DNA from: Antarcticimicrobium sp.
GTDB lineage: Bacteria > Pseudomonadota > Alphaproteobacteria > Rhodobacterales > Rhodobacteraceae
Assembly (NCBI RefSeq): GCF_029212575.1
Contig: NZ_JARGPK010000030.1
Coordinates: 1-58,243, forward strand
DNA: 58,243 nucleotides
Reading direction: 5' to 3'
A program made the translations under genes and the position numbers. Shown here in pieces: positions 11,299-20,373 of the stretch (positions within the stretch are counted from its first letter, which is position 1; the number at the start of each line of letters is the position of its first letter). Below the pieces are notes generated by a model. It was not told the origin of the DNA. It worked only from the letters and a program-made list of their open reading frames with translations, and did not search any database.

Positions 11299-12051
11299 AT
11301 GGCAGACCAGACGGACAAGACCACGCATTTCGGCTTTCAGACCGTGCCGGAAGAGGAAAAGGCGGGGCGCGTTCAGGGCGTGTTCAACTCGGTCGCCTCG
11401 AAATACGACATCATGAACGACGTGATGAGCATGGGAATCCACCGGGTCTGGAAGGACGCGATGATGGATTGGCTGGCCCCCCGGCCCGGGCAGACGCTGC
11501 TGGATGTGGCGGGCGGCACCGGCGACATCTCGTTCCGGTTCCTCAAGCGCGCCGGGCACGGTCACGCCACGGTTCTGGACCTGACCGAGCCGATGCTCAT
11601 CGAGGGGCGCAAGCGCGCCGAGGCCGATCAGATGGCAGACAGCCTCGATTGGGTGGTGGGCGACGCGATGGCGCTGCCCTTTGCCGACAATACCTTCGAC
11701 GTCTACACGATCAGTTTCGGTATCCGGAACGTGACCCGCCCTGCCGATGCGCTGGCCGAGGCCTACCGCGTGCTCAAACCCGGCGGGCGGCTGATGGTGC
11801 TGGAGTTCAGCCAGCTGCCCAACCCGGGGATGCAGAAGCTCTATGATCTCTACAGTTTCAACGTGATCCCGCGGATGGGAAAGCTGATCGCCAATGACCA
11901 CGACAGCTATCAATACCTCGTCGAATCGATCCGCAGGTTTCCCGACCAGGAGACGTTCCTGCAGATGATCCGGACCGCCGGGTTCGAGAACGCCAAATAC
12001 CGCAACCTGACGATGGGCGTCGCGGCGCTGCATTCGGGCTGGAAACTTTGA
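11299..12051 (+). CDS. ubiE: ubiquinone biosynthesis C-methyltransferase UbiE
   Basis: A 250-residue class I SAM methyltransferase that methylates the ring carbon of demethoxyubiquinol (and demethylmenaquinol) intermediates. It has the SAM motif DVAGGTGD at residues 69-76, the UbiE signature [13 protein letters not shown] near residue 35, and [10 protein letters not shown], ending HSGWKL. The ATG at 11299 gives the family's usual length and N-terminus. The stop overlaps the TTG start of ubiB, making a coupled ubiE-ubiB operon. Confidence 0.97.
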   Translation: MADQTDKTTHFGFQTVPEEEKAGRVQGVFNSVASKYDIMNDVMSMGIHRVWKDAMMDWLAPRPGQTLLDVAGGTGDISFRFLKRAGHGHATVLDLTEPMLIEGRKRAEADQMADSLDWVVGDAMALPFADNTFDVYTISFGIRNVTRPADALAEAYRVLKPGGRLMVLEFSQLPNPGMQKLYDLYSFNVIPRMGKLIANDHDSYQYLVESIRRFPDQETFLQMIRTAGFENAKYRNLTMGVAALHSGWKL

Positions 12052-13583
12052 GAGGGCCGCACAACATCTGGCGGTTGATCCGGACCGGCGCCACGATGGA
12101 GCGGACCGGCGCGATGGGTGTGGTGCTCGATGCCTTCGAGGCACCGCGTTCGCTGCGCATCCTGGCCCATACGCTGGGCAAGCCATTTCAGTGGCTGGGC
12201 TACAAGGGCAACCCGGCGATGCCGCCCGCGACCCGCGCGCTGACCGCACTCGGCCCGGCCTATATCAAGTTCGGCCAGGTGCTTTCGACCCGGCCCGACG
12301 TGGTGGGCGGCGATCTGGCAAAACAACTGCGGGTGCTGCAGGACAAGCTGCCGCCGTTTTCCCGCGATATCGCCATGGCCGAGGTCGAGCGTGAGCTTGG
12401 CTTGCCGGTGGACCAGCTGTTCTCCGAGTTTTCCGAACCGATCGCCGCGGCCTCGATCGCCCAGGTCCATCGGGCGCGGCTCTCCGACACCGGGCAGGAC
12501 GTGGCGGTGAAGGTGCTGCGCCCGGGCATCGAACGCGCCTTTCGCCGCGACATCGACGCGTTTTACTTTGCCGCCCGCATCATCGACCTTTTTGCGCCGG
12601 GCGCGCGTCGGCTCAAACCGATGGACGTGATCACCCATTTCGACGGAGTGGTGCAGGGCGAACTGGACCTGCGGCTGGAAAGCGCGGCTGCCTCGGAGTT
12701 TGCCGCCAACACCGGCGACGACAAAGGCTTTCGTCTGCCGCCGATCCTGTGGAACCTGTCGGCGCGCCGGGTGATGACGCTGGGCTGGGCCGACGGCACC
12801 GCGCTGGGCGACAACGAGGCGCTGGACGCCGCCGGTCATGACCGCCGCGCGCTGGCCCAACGGGTGCTGACGCTGTTTCTCAGCCATGCGCTGCGCGACG
12901 GTTATTTTCATGCCGACATGCACCAGGGCAACCTCAAGGTTGCTGCCAACGGCGACCTGATCGCCTATGACTTCGGCATCATGGGCCATATCGACGAATA
13001 TACCCGCCGGGTCTATGCCGAGATCCTGTTCGGCTTCATCAAACGCGACTACCGGCGCGTGGCCGAGGTGCATTTCGAGGCCGGCTACGTGCCCGCCGAC
13101 CGCGATATCGACGAGTTCGCCCGCGCCCTGCGCGTGGTAGGCGAGCCGATCTTCGGCATGGACGCCAGCCAGATCTCGATGGGCCGGCTGCTGGCCTATC
13201 TGTTCGAGGTGACCGAACGCTTCGGCATGGAGACGCGGACCGAACTGATCCTGCTGCAGCGCACCATGGTGGTGGTCGAGGGGGTCGCGCGTTCGCTCGA
13301 TCCGCATATCAACATCTGGGAGGTCGCCCACCCGGTGGTCGAGGATTACATTGCCCAGTCGATCGGCCCCAAGGCCGTGCTGACCGATTTCGTGCAGGCG
13401 GTACAGGTGATGTCACGCTTTGGCCCGCGGTTGCCCGGGCTGATCGAACAGGCGCTGATCGCGCAGACCCAGCGGCCCAAACGCAACGGGCGGTTCGGGC
13501 GCCGTGCGGTCGCGCTGGCGGCCGTCGGCGGCCTCGCCGCGGGGGGCGCCGCGGCGATGGCGGCGCTGATCCTGCTGGGGTGA
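12048..13583 (+). CDS. ubiB: ubiquinone biosynthesis protein kinase-like UbiB
   Basis: A 511-residue member of the UbiB/ABC1/ADCK family, an atypical kinase-like ATPase needed for ubiquinone synthesis. The family KxGQ motif is KFGQ at residues 74-77 in [16 protein letters not shown]. An [15 protein letters not shown] motif, the VAVKVLRPG lysine segment, DMHQGNL and AYDFGIMG metal-binding segments follow. Two hydrophobic stretches at the C-terminus, after NGRFGRR, make a probable membrane anchor. The start is the TTG overlapping the ubiE stop (TTGA), which gives the usual alphaproteobacterial N-terminus [10 protein letters not shown]. Confidence 0.95.
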   Translation: MRGPHNIWRLIRTGATMERTGAMGVVLDAFEAPRSLRILAHTLGKPFQWLGYKGNPAMPPATRALTALGPAYIKFGQVLSTRPDVVGGDLAKQLRVLQDKLPPFSRDIAMAEVERELGLPVDQLFSEFSEPIAAASIAQVHRARLSDTGQDVAVKVLRPGIERAFRRDIDAFYFAARIIDLFAPGARRLKPMDVITHFDGVVQGELDLRLESAAASEFAANTGDDKGFRLPPILWNLSARRVMTLGWADGTALGDNEALDAAGHDRRALAQRVLTLFLSHALRDGYFHADMHQGNLKVAANGDLIAYDFGIMGHIDEYTRRVYAEILFGFIKRDYRRVAEVHFEAGYVPADRDIDEFARALRVVGEPIFGMDASQISMGRLLAYLFEVTERFGMETRTELILLQRTMVVVEGVARSLDPHINIWEVAHPVVEDYIAQSIGPKAVLTDFVQAVQVMSRFGPRLPGLIEQALIAQTQRPKRNGRFGRRAVALAAVGGLAAGGAAAMAALILLG

Positions 13584-13786
13584 CCGGGGCGCTGTCTCCG
13601 GGCAAGCAGAGGGTGCGCGGCGCAACCAAGTGGTACGTCGATTTCGACAAATGCCTGCCGTTCTTCAACCAGACCAACGGGTGCGCGATCTGCATCGCCG
13701 TCTGTCCCTGGTCCCACCCCGGGGTGGGGTTGAACCTCGCCGCCAAGCTGGCGAGACGGTCGCAAAGAAAAGACGCGGCCGAATAG
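13580..13786 (+). CDS. residual single [4Fe-4S] ferredoxin-like ORF (probable C-terminal remnant)
   Basis: A 68-residue ORF whose GTG start overlaps the ubiB stop. It contains KWYVDFDKCLPFFNQTNG and then CAICIAVCPWSHPG. The four cysteines C25, C35, C38 and C42 form a complete [4Fe-4S] binding set with the CxxCxxxCP ending. I recognise this as the C-terminal tail of longer double-cluster proteins of the reductive-dehalogenase-like/ferredoxin type, where KWYVDFDKC precedes the last cluster. Here everything upstream is missing. It is either a gene remnant read through from ubiB or a microferredoxin translated by coupling. Confidence 0.55.
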   Translation: MTGALSPGKQRVRGATKWYVDFDKCLPFFNQTNGCAICIAVCPWSHPGVGLNLAAKLARRSQRKDAAE

Positions 13787-13819
13787 CCGCGCCCTGTTTT
13801 ACTGCCCGGCGTTTGCGCG

Positions 13820-14995
13820 TTACAGCCGCTCGATGGCCAGGGCGATACCCTGACCGCCGCCGATGCACATGGTGATCAACGCACGGGAGCCGCCAGTGCG
13901 CTCCAGATCGTACATCGCCTTGACGGTGAGCAGCGCGCCGGTGGCGCCGACCGGGTGGCCCAGCGCGATGGCGCCGCCGTTCGGGTTCACCTTGGCCGGA
14001 TCGAAGCCCAGTTCGGCGCTGACAGCCAGGGCTTGCGCGGCAAAGGCCTCGTTGCTCTCGATCACGTCGAAATCGCCGACCGTCAGCCCGGTTTTCTTCA
14101 GCAAGGCCTGAACCGCCGGGATCGGGCCGATGCCCATCACCTCGGGCCGCACGCCGGCATGGGCATAGCCCAGTATGCGCGCCTTGGGTTTCAGCCCGGC
14201 ATGTTCGGCGGCTGCGGCGGTCGCCAGCACCAGTGCGGCGGCGCCGTCATTGATGCCGCTGGCATTGCCGGCGGTGACGGTGCCGTCCTTGCGGAACACC
14301 GGGCGGAGGCCGGCCAGCGCCTCGGCCGAGGTCGCCTTGGGATGCTCATCGACCTTGAACTCGACCATGTCGCGCTTGACGCGGACCTCGACCGGCACGA
14401 TCTCGCGCTCGAAACGCCCGTCTTCGATGGCACGGGCGGCGCGGGTCTGGCTTTCCAGCGCAAAGGCATCCTGAGCCTCGCGGCTGATGCCATGCTCCTC
14501 GGCCACGTTCTCGGCGGTCACGCCCATGTGGCCGGTGCCGAAGGGGCAGCTCAGCGCGCCGAGCATCATGTCGAGCGATTTCACATCGCCCATCTTCGCA
14601 CCCCAGCGTGCCTGCGGCATGATGAAGGGGCTGCGCGACATGCATTCGGCACCGCCCGCCAGGCCGAATTCGGCATCGCCCAGCATCAGCGATTGCACGA
14701 CCGAGACGATCGCCTGCGCACCCGACCCGCACAGGCGGTTGACGTTCATCGCCGGCGTGCCGTTGGGGATACCCGCCTGGATCGCCGCCACGCGCGAAAC
14801 ATACATGTCGCGCGGCTCGGTGTTGATCACATGGCCAAAGGCCACATGCCCGATCTGGGCCCCCTCGACGCCGGAGCGTTCGAGCGCGGCCTTGGCCGCC
14901 ACGGTGCCAAGCTCGATCGGCGGGGTGCCGGCCAGGGCGCCGCCGAAGGTGCCTATGGCGGTGCGCGCGCCGTCCAGGATTACGATGTCGGTCAT
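13820..14995 (-). CDS. acetyl-CoA C-acyltransferase (beta-ketothiolase, BktB-like)
   Basis: A 391-residue thiolase. The acyl-accepting cysteine is C89 in NVNRLCGSGAQAI, the catalytic histidine H347 in GHPVGATGA, and the second cysteine C377 in MCIGGGQGIAL. It condenses or cleaves acyl-CoA with acetyl-CoA, in beta-oxidation or polyhydroxyalkanoate precursor formation. The open frame extends 39 codons upstream, but MTDIVILDGARTAIG is the standard thiolase start. It is divergent from the XRE-cupin regulator across about 100 bp, suggesting that regulator controls it. Confidence 0.95.
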   Translation of the reverse strand: MTDIVILDGARTAIGTFGGALAGTPPIELGTVAAKAALERSGVEGAQIGHVAFGHVINTEPRDMYVSRVAAIQAGIPNGTPAMNVNRLCGSGAQAIVSVVQSLMLGDAEFGLAGGAECMSRSPFIMPQARWGAKMGDVKSLDMMLGALSCPFGTGHMGVTAENVAEEHGISREAQDAFALESQTRAARAIEDGRFEREIVPVEVRVKRDMVEFKVDEHPKATSAEALAGLRPVFRKDGTVTAGNASGINDGAAALVLATAAAAEHAGLKPKARILGYAHAGVRPEVMGIGPIPAVQALLKKTGLTVGDFDVIESNEAFAAQALAVSAELGFDPAKVNPNGGAIALGHPVGATGALLTVKAMYDLERTGGSRALITMCIGGGQGIALAIERL

Positions 14996-15091
14996 AGTGC
15001 TCTCTCCCGATTCCAAGGTTGCGCCATTATGCAGATGCAGAATGGACGGACCAGCCGGAACGTTCCGTAACGGAAAGGCGGGGATTGACAG

Positions 15092-15688
15092 ATGCCTCCG
15101 ATCCCGCCACAAAATTCCACCATGACGGAAAAACTTGACGACATCCTGTCGCTTCTGCCCGCCCGGTTGAAACAGGCCCGGCGGGACAAGGGCCTTTCGC
15201 TCGAAGCGGTATCGCGGCTCTCGGGTGTGTCACGCTCCATGGTCAGCCAGATCGAGCGGGGTGAATCCAGCCCGACCATCGCCACCCTGTGGAACCTGAC
15301 CCGTGCCCTGCAGGTGGATTTCGCCGGTCTGCTGGATCAGGACGAGGGCGGCGACCGGATCGGCGTGCTGCGCGCGTCCGAGGTCCCGCGGATCGACAAC
15401 ATGGGCGACGGCTGCCGCATCCGCATCCTGTCGCCGCCGGAGGAGGCGGGCCAGCACGAGGTTTATGACATCGCCTTCGATCCCGATGGCCGACTGGTGA
15501 GCCAGCCGCACCGGCACGGCGCGGAAGAGGCCCTGACCGTGCTGGAGGGGCGGGTGCGGGTGAGTTCGGGCACGGCGGTTGAGGTGTTGGAGGCCGGCGA
15601 TACCGCGCGTTACCGGGCCGATATCGACCATGCGATCGGCGCAGAAGGCGGGGCCGCGCGGGTCTTTCTGATCGTCAAGAACGCCTGA
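15092..15688 (+). CDS. XRE-family transcriptional regulator with C-terminal cupin
   Basis: A regulator of 198 residues (188 if the inner ATG at 15122 is used). The N-terminal helix-turn-helix reads LKQARRDKGLSLEAVSRLSG followed by VSRSMVSQIERGESSPT. The C-terminal cupin sensor has HRHGAEEALTVLEGRVRV and a GDTARYRADIDHAI turn. This HTH-cupin layout (PuuR/SutR type) usually senses a small metabolite in the cupin barrel. The start is uncertain: neither ATG has a strong ribosome-binding site. Being divergent from the thiolase, it is a likely local regulator. Confidence 0.85.
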   Translation: MPPIPPQNSTMTEKLDDILSLLPARLKQARRDKGLSLEAVSRLSGVSRSMVSQIERGESSPTIATLWNLTRALQVDFAGLLDQDEGGDRIGVLRASEVPRIDNMGDGCRIRILSPPEEAGQHEVYDIAFDPDGRLVSQPHRHGAEEALTVLEGRVRVSSGTAVEVLEAGDTARYRADIDHAIGAEGGAARVFLIVKNA

Positions 15689-15796
15689 AACGATCCGCAG
15701 TTATCCGTTAAAACAGAATTTCCTCCAACTTAGCGTACATTTTCCTTTCGATCGCCGCCGCGCTGTGCTACCTTTCCGGCAACCGAGGAGAACCCG

Positions 15797-16984
15797 ATGC
15801 CGGACCGATTCCTGAACCAGATGTCGCAAACGCTCGCCGAGATCGAGGCCGAGGGGCTCTACAAGCGGGAGCGGTTGATCGCCTCGCCTCAGGGCGGCGA
15901 GATCGCCGTCGGGGAGGCCCATGTCATCAACCTCTGCGCCAACAACTACCTTGGCCTTGCCGATCACCCGGCCCTGATCGCGGCGGCGAAACGAGCGCTG
16001 GACGAACGCGGCTTTGGCATGGCCAGCGTTCGCTTCATCTGTGGCACGCAGGACCTCCACCGCGCCCTGGAGGAACGGCTGGCGGAATTCCTTGGGATGG
16101 ACGATGCGATTCTTTATGCCGCCTGTTTCGACGCCAACGGTGGGCTGTTCGAGCCGCTTCTGGGGCCAGAGGACGCCATCGTCTCGGACGCGCTGAACCA
16201 TGCCTCGATCATCGACGGCATCCGCCTGTGCAAGGCGAAACGCTATCGCTATGGCAACAGTGACATGGCGAACCTGGAGCGGCAGCTGCAAACCGCGCGC
16301 GCGGACGGCGTGCGCCATGTCATGATCGCAACCGACGGGGTGTTCAGCATGGACGGCTACCTCGCCAAACTGCCGGAGATCCGCACGCTGGCGGACAAAT
16401 ACGGCGCGGTCCTGATGGTCGACGATTGCCACGCCACCGGCTTCATGGGGCCGAACGGGGCGGGCACGCCGGATCATTTCGGCACCAGCGTCGATATCCT
16501 GACCGGCACACTGGGCAAGGCCTTGGGCGGGGCCATCGGCGGCTATACCGCGGGCCCGCAGCCGGTGATCGACCTGTTGCGCCAACGCTCGCGGCCCTAT
16601 CTGTTTTCCAATTCGCTTCCGCCCGCCGTGGTGGCCGCCGGGATCGAGGCGATCGGGCTGATCGAACAGGGCGGTGCCCTGCGCAAGCGGCTGCATGACA
16701 ACGCCGCCTATTGGCGCGCGGGGCTGGAGGCGCTCGGGTTCGACCTTCTGCCCGGCGAACATCCGATCGTTCCGGTCATGCTGGGCGAGGCGAAGCTGGC
16801 GCAGGAGATGGCAACGCGGCTGTTCGACGGGGGCGTCTATGTCTCGGGCTTCTTCTTTCCGGTGGTGCCGCAGGGACAGGCGCGCATCCGCACCCAGATG
16901 AACGCCGCGCTCACGCGCGCGGAGCTGGACCGCGCGCTGACGGCGTTCGAGGCCGCCGGCAAGGCCTGCGGGGTGATTGCATGA
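15797..16984 (+). CDS. kbl: glycine C-acetyltransferase (2-amino-3-ketobutyrate CoA ligase)
   Basis: A 395-residue PLP enzyme of the alpha-oxoamine synthase family. It cleaves 2-amino-3-ketobutyrate with CoA to glycine and acetyl-CoA, the second step of threonine degradation. Visible motifs are [45 protein letters not shown], and the PLP lysine in [18 protein letters not shown] strong GAGGAG sequence precedes the ATG. Its stop overlaps the tdh start as ATGA, so Kbl and Tdh are translationally coupled, fitting channelling of the unstable intermediate. Confidence 0.97.
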   Translation: MPDRFLNQMSQTLAEIEAEGLYKRERLIASPQGGEIAVGEAHVINLCANNYLGLADHPALIAAAKRALDERGFGMASVRFICGTQDLHRALEERLAEFLGMDDAILYAACFDANGGLFEPLLGPEDAIVSDALNHASIIDGIRLCKAKRYRYGNSDMANLERQLQTARADGVRHVMIATDGVFSMDGYLAKLPEIRTLADKYGAVLMVDDCHATGFMGPNGAGTPDHFGTSVDILTGTLGKALGGAIGGYTAGPQPVIDLLRQRSRPYLFSNSLPPAVVAAGIEAIGLIEQGGALRKRLHDNAAYWRAGLEALGFDLLPGEHPIVPVMLGEAKLAQEMATRLFDGGVYVSGFFFPVVPQGQARIRTQMNAALTRAELDRALTAFEAAGKACGVIA

Positions 16985-18018
16985 CCCGGACGATGAAAGC
17001 GCTCGAAAAGTCGCACCCGCGCGAGGGGCTGTGGAGGGTCGAGGCGCCGGTGCCCGAGATCGGCCCCGACGACGTGCTGATCAGGGTGCACAAGACCGGC
17101 ATCTGCGGCACCGACATCCACATCTGGAACTGGGACGACTGGGCGCAACGCACCGTGCCTGTGCCGTTGATCACCGGCCACGAGTTCGCCGGCGAGATCG
17201 TCGAGCTGGGGCGCCACGTCGATGACCTGGAGATCGGTCAGCGCTGTAGCGGAGAGGGGCATCTGATCGGCCACCATTCGCGCCAGGTGCGTGCCGGGCG
17301 ATACCATCTGGATCCGGAAACCCGCGGCATCGGGGTGAATGAACAGGGCTGTTTCGCGGAGTACCTGCGCCTGCCCGCCTTCAACGTCGTCCCCCTGCCC
17401 GACGCGATCCCGGACGAGATCGGCGCGATCCTCGATCCGCTGGGCAACGCGGTGCACACCGCGCTGAGCTTCGATCTGGTGGGCGAGGACGTGCTGATCA
17501 CCGGGGCGGGTCCGATCGGCATCATGGCGGCGGCGGTGGCCCAGCACGTGGGCGCGCGGCATGTGGTGATCACCGATGTGAACCCCTACCGGCTGTCACT
17601 GGCCGGGCGGGTCACCGATGTGGTCCCGGTGAACGTGGCCGAGGCCAACCTGCGCGATGTGATGTCCGACCTGGACATGAAGCAGGGGTTTGACGTCGGG
17701 CTGGAGATGTCGGGCAATCAGGTCGCGCTGGAGCAGATGGTCGAGGCGATGGTGATGGGGGGGCGCATCGCCATGCTGGGGCTGCCGCCGGGCAAGTCGC
17801 AGGTCGACTGGCGCCGCATCGTGTTCAAGGCGCTGACCATCAAGGGCGTCTACGGGCGCGAGATCTTCGAGACCTGGTACAAGATGATTGCCATGCTGGA
17901 AGACGGGCTGGATATCTCGCGCATTGTCACGCACCGTTTCGCGGCGGAGGAATTCGAACCGGGGTTCGCGGCAATGCGCTGGGGCCAGAGCGGCATGGTG
18001 GTGCTGGACTGGACCTGA
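16981..18018 (+). CDS. tdh: L-threonine 3-dehydrogenase, structural-zinc-less variant
   Basis: A 345-residue zinc-dependent medium-chain dehydrogenase oxidising L-threonine to 2-amino-3-ketobutyrate with NAD. Catalytic-zinc residues are present: C42 in [17 protein letters not shown], and H67 and E68 in [10 protein letters not shown]. The Rossmann motif is [25 protein letters not shown]. Unusually, all four structural-zinc cysteines of the E. coli-type lobe (GHCRNCRGG...HLC) are replaced: here the segment reads [15 protein letters not shown], giving G97, S100, V103 and D111. Everything else matches Tdh closely, so the enzyme probably remains active without that zinc. It is coupled to kbl. Confidence 0.95.
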   Translation: MTRTMKALEKSHPREGLWRVEAPVPEIGPDDVLIRVHKTGICGTDIHIWNWDDWAQRTVPVPLITGHEFAGEIVELGRHVDDLEIGQRCSGEGHLIGHHSRQVRAGRYHLDPETRGIGVNEQGCFAEYLRLPAFNVVPLPDAIPDEIGAILDPLGNAVHTALSFDLVGEDVLITGAGPIGIMAAAVAQHVGARHVVITDVNPYRLSLAGRVTDVVPVNVAEANLRDVMSDLDMKQGFDVGLEMSGNQVALEQMVEAMVMGGRIAMLGLPPGKSQVDWRRIVFKALTIKGVYGREIFETWYKMIAMLEDGLDISRIVTHRFAAEEFEPGFAAMRWGQSGMVVLDWT

Positions 18019-18019
18019 T

Positions 18020-18075
18020 CACCGGGGGCCCTGCCCCCGGACCCCCGGAGTATTTGCAGCCAGAAAAAGGGCGGA
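18020..18075 (+). repeat. dispersed intergenic repeat, GGAGTATTT type (copy 2)
   Basis: CCGGGGGC, loop CCT, GCCCCCGG forms a perfect 8-bp hairpin (18022-18040). It is followed by ACCCCCGGAGTATTTGCAGC and CAGAAAAAGGGC. It lies directly after tdh and upstream of the cysteine-synthase-like gene. It shares its layout with the copy at 5737-5784. The hairpin may also attenuate read-through from tdh. Confidence 0.55.
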
Positions 18076-18078
18076 CAG

Positions 18079-19035
18079 ATGGCATTCAATTCGATCCTTG
18101 GGGCAATCGGCAACACGCCCTCGGTCTGGCTGGACCGGATGGTCACGGCGCGCGGGCTGCAGGGGCGGATCCTCGCCAAGCTGGATTACCTGAACCCCGG
18201 GTTCTCCAAGAAGGACCGCGCGGCGATGGGCATCGTCGAGGCGGCCGAGGCCAGTGGCGCGCTGGCCCCGGGGCAGGTGGTGGTGGAACTGACCAGCGGC
18301 AACATGGGCACAGGGCTCGCCATCGTCTGCGCGATCAAGGGGTATCCGTTCGTCGCAGTGATGAGCCGGGGCAATTCGCCGGAACGCGCGCGGATGATGG
18401 CGGCGCTGGGGGCCGAGGTGGTGCTGGTCGATCAGGCGCCGGGATCGGTGCCGGGCGAGGTCTCGGGCGCGGATCTGGCCCGGGTCGAGGAAGAGGCGCA
18501 GAGGATCACGGCAGAGCGCGGCGCCTTTCGTGCGGACCAGTTCGGGCATCCGGGCAACGCCGCCGCACATGAGCAAACCACCGGACCGGAGCTTTGGGCG
18601 GACTCGGGCGGCACACTCACCGCATTCGCTGATTTCGCCGGCTCCGGGGGCACCTACGGCGGCACGATCCGGGCGCTGAAGGCGCGCAACCCGGAGCTGC
18701 GCGGTTACCTGGTCGAGCCGGAAGGCGCGGCGGTGCTGTCAGGGCTGCCGCTGTCGCATCCGGGGCACCCGATCCAGGGCGGCGGTTACGCGATGACCGC
18801 GCTTGACCAACTGTCCGGTGCGCCGGTGGACGGCTACCTCTCGATCAGCGGCGAGACGGCGCGGGACACCGGCCGCGCCCTGGCCCGCGAAGAGGGGATC
18901 TTTGGCGGGTTTTCCGGCGGCGCCAACGTGGCTGCCGCGCTGGACCTGCTGACGGGACCGGAACAGGGGGGCGTGATCGGTGTGATCATCTGCGACAGCG
19001 GGCTGAAGTATCTTTCGACCGACCTCTGGCCCTAA
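18079..19035 (+). CDS. cysteine-synthase-family PLP enzyme, divergent
   Basis: A 318-residue fold-type II PLP enzyme. The Schiff-base lysine is K45 in NPGFSKKDRAAM, aligned with NPSFSVKCR of CysK. The phosphate-binding loop is GSGGTYGGT, and the C-terminus reads CDSGLKYLSTDLW as in CysK/CysM. The substrate loop, TSGNTG in true cysteine synthases, is TSGNMG here, so the activity may not be O-acetylserine sulfhydrylation. It follows kbl-tdh on the same strand after a repeat element, suggesting an amino-acid role, possibly a beta-substitution or elimination. Its stop overlaps the convergent phosphoesterase stop by four bases. Confidence 0.85.
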   Translation: MAFNSILGAIGNTPSVWLDRMVTARGLQGRILAKLDYLNPGFSKKDRAAMGIVEAAEASGALAPGQVVVELTSGNMGTGLAIVCAIKGYPFVAVMSRGNSPERARMMAALGAEVVLVDQAPGSVPGEVSGADLARVEEEAQRITAERGAFRADQFGHPGNAAAHEQTTGPELWADSGGTLTAFADFAGSGGTYGGTIRALKARNPELRGYLVEPEGAAVLSGLPLSHPGHPIQGGGYAMTALDQLSGAPVDGYLSISGETARDTGRALAREEGIFGGFSGGANVAAALDLLTGPEQGGVIGVIICDSGLKYLSTDLWP

Positions 19036-19760
19036 GGGATCAGAGGCACCCTTCCTGCGTCGGTGAGCAACCAGCAATCGCGCCCCTCGAACACCGCCGG
19101 AACCACCGGGCGGCCATAGCCCGCGCCACCGTCCAGGTCGATCCGGTTGCCGAAATGCCGGGGATACTCCAGCGCGGTGTGACCATGCACCACCAGCCAC
19201 GGGTGCGGGCGCGGATCGTCGAGGAAGGCACCGCGAATCCAGAGCAGATCTTCCGGGTCCTGCGCTGCAAGCGGCACGCCGGGGCGGATTCCGGCATGGA
19301 CGAACAGCAGTTCGCCCTGCTCGATCCGGCGCGGCAAACTGTCGAGATAGGCCAGATGATCCAAGGCAACCGCACCCCGGGCCGCGTCGAAAAGCGCGGA
19401 CTCCGGCGTCCCCTCCCCGGCCGCGATGCCGTAGGAGGCCAGCGTCGCCAGCCCGCCCAGACGCGGATGGGTCCAGGTCAAGCCGGACTTGATCCGCGCA
19501 TTGTTCACCACGCCGCCGTGCAGGAATCGACGGAACATGTCGTCGTGATTGCCGCGCAGGACGCGCCAGGGCCTCCCCGCCGCCTGCCCCTGCATCAGCC
19601 GATCGATCACGCCGCGACTGTCGGGACCACGATCCACCAGGTCGCCCAGAAAAACGACCTCGGCCTCCGGCCCGCCATCGGCGGCGATCAGGGCAAGCGC
19701 GCGGTCAAGCTGGTTCAGGTGGCCGTGGATATCGCCCACGGCATAGATCGTGTCGGTCAT
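19032..19760 (-). CDS. calcineurin-like serine/threonine phosphatase family protein
   Basis: A 242-residue metallophosphoesterase. The metal-binding motifs are in PPP order: GDIHGH near the N-terminus, FLGDLVDRGPDSRGV, RGNHDDMF, then HAGIRPG and WLVVHGHTALEYP. This is the bis(5'-nucleosyl)-tetraphosphatase/PrpA-like layout, acting on phosphoproteins or dinucleoside polyphosphates. The start MTDTIYAVGDIHGH is the natural one; the frame extends upstream only through the remains of another gene. It is convergent with, and overlaps by four bases, the upstream PLP-enzyme gene. Confidence 0.92.
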   Translation of the reverse strand: MTDTIYAVGDIHGHLNQLDRALALIAADGGPEAEVVFLGDLVDRGPDSRGVIDRLMQGQAAGRPWRVLRGNHDDMFRRFLHGGVVNNARIKSGLTWTHPRLGGLATLASYGIAAGEGTPESALFDAARGAVALDHLAYLDSLPRRIEQGELLFVHAGIRPGVPLAAQDPEDLLWIRGAFLDDPRPHPWLVVHGHTALEYPRHFGNRIDLDGGAGYGRPVVPAVFEGRDCWLLTDAGRVPLIP

Positions 19761-19789
19761 GCCGGCTGTCCTTTCGGCGCCTTGATGCC

Positions 19790-20089
19790 CTAACCGTCCG
19801 GCGACCGAAAGGGGCGATCGGCCGCGGCGCGTCAAGCGCGGCGAGAATCTCCGCGATCCGGTCGCGCAGCCAGAGGTGCGCGGGGGATCAGGCCGCTGCG
19901 GCATCAGCAGTTCGGCGAAGAATTCGCTGCCGACATGCGGGACGACCGGCCCGCCTCGGCCGGATCAAAGCTCTGCGTATCGGACAGCAGGCGTTCGACT
20001 GCGACAGCCCCACCTGCCGCCCGGCCTCAGGTGTCGAGCAGGGCATCGAGCACCCGAAAAAGATTGAGATCGAAATCCGCCAAACTCAT
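19790..20089 (-). pseudogene. decayed LysR-type regulator
   Basis: The minus strand starts with a good LysR N-terminus, MSLADFDLNLFRVLDALLDT, and then meets a TGA stop. Further on, in shifting frames, come VGLSQS (the LysR helix-turn-helix), QSFDPAEA, GSEFFAELLMPQ (start of the effector domain) and WLRDRIAEILAALDAPRP (typical LysR C-terminus). The pieces are in the right order but add up to only about 300 bp, so most of the gene has been deleted. It is a pseudogene with several internal deletions and frame changes. Confidence 0.75.
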
Positions 20090-20373
20090 AGGCAAATACG
20101 ATTGACACTGAGAATTTGTTTTTCACATATGCCTTTTCCGTGCATCCTTCCAACCGGTCATATTGCCTTTGCCGCGAACTGAGGCAGGCGACATGACAGC
20201 GGTTGCGCATCCGGAAACGGGCGATCGGATGCGTGCCGTCTTTTGCGCGCGTGCCGACGCGCACCGCGGGAGTCTGAGGGAGATGGCGCGCTTGGCCGGG
20301 CTCGCCGGGCGCCGGAAACCTGACTTTACAGGGCCGCCCCTGAGCGGCTGAAACAACAGGGACGAAAATCACA
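20090..20373. other. intergenic stretch, probable promoter region
   Basis: About 280 bp between the decayed LysR gene and the small membrane-protein gene. The part near 20090-20140 is AT-rich and would have held the LysR promoter. A 62-residue frame at 20163-20351 has no recognisable features and lacks a good ribosome-binding site. I assign no gene here. Confidence 0.4.

Noticed and set aside
20163-20351. 62-residue plus-strand ORF before the small membrane protein
   Set aside because: No ribosome-binding site, no conserved features; probably chance.
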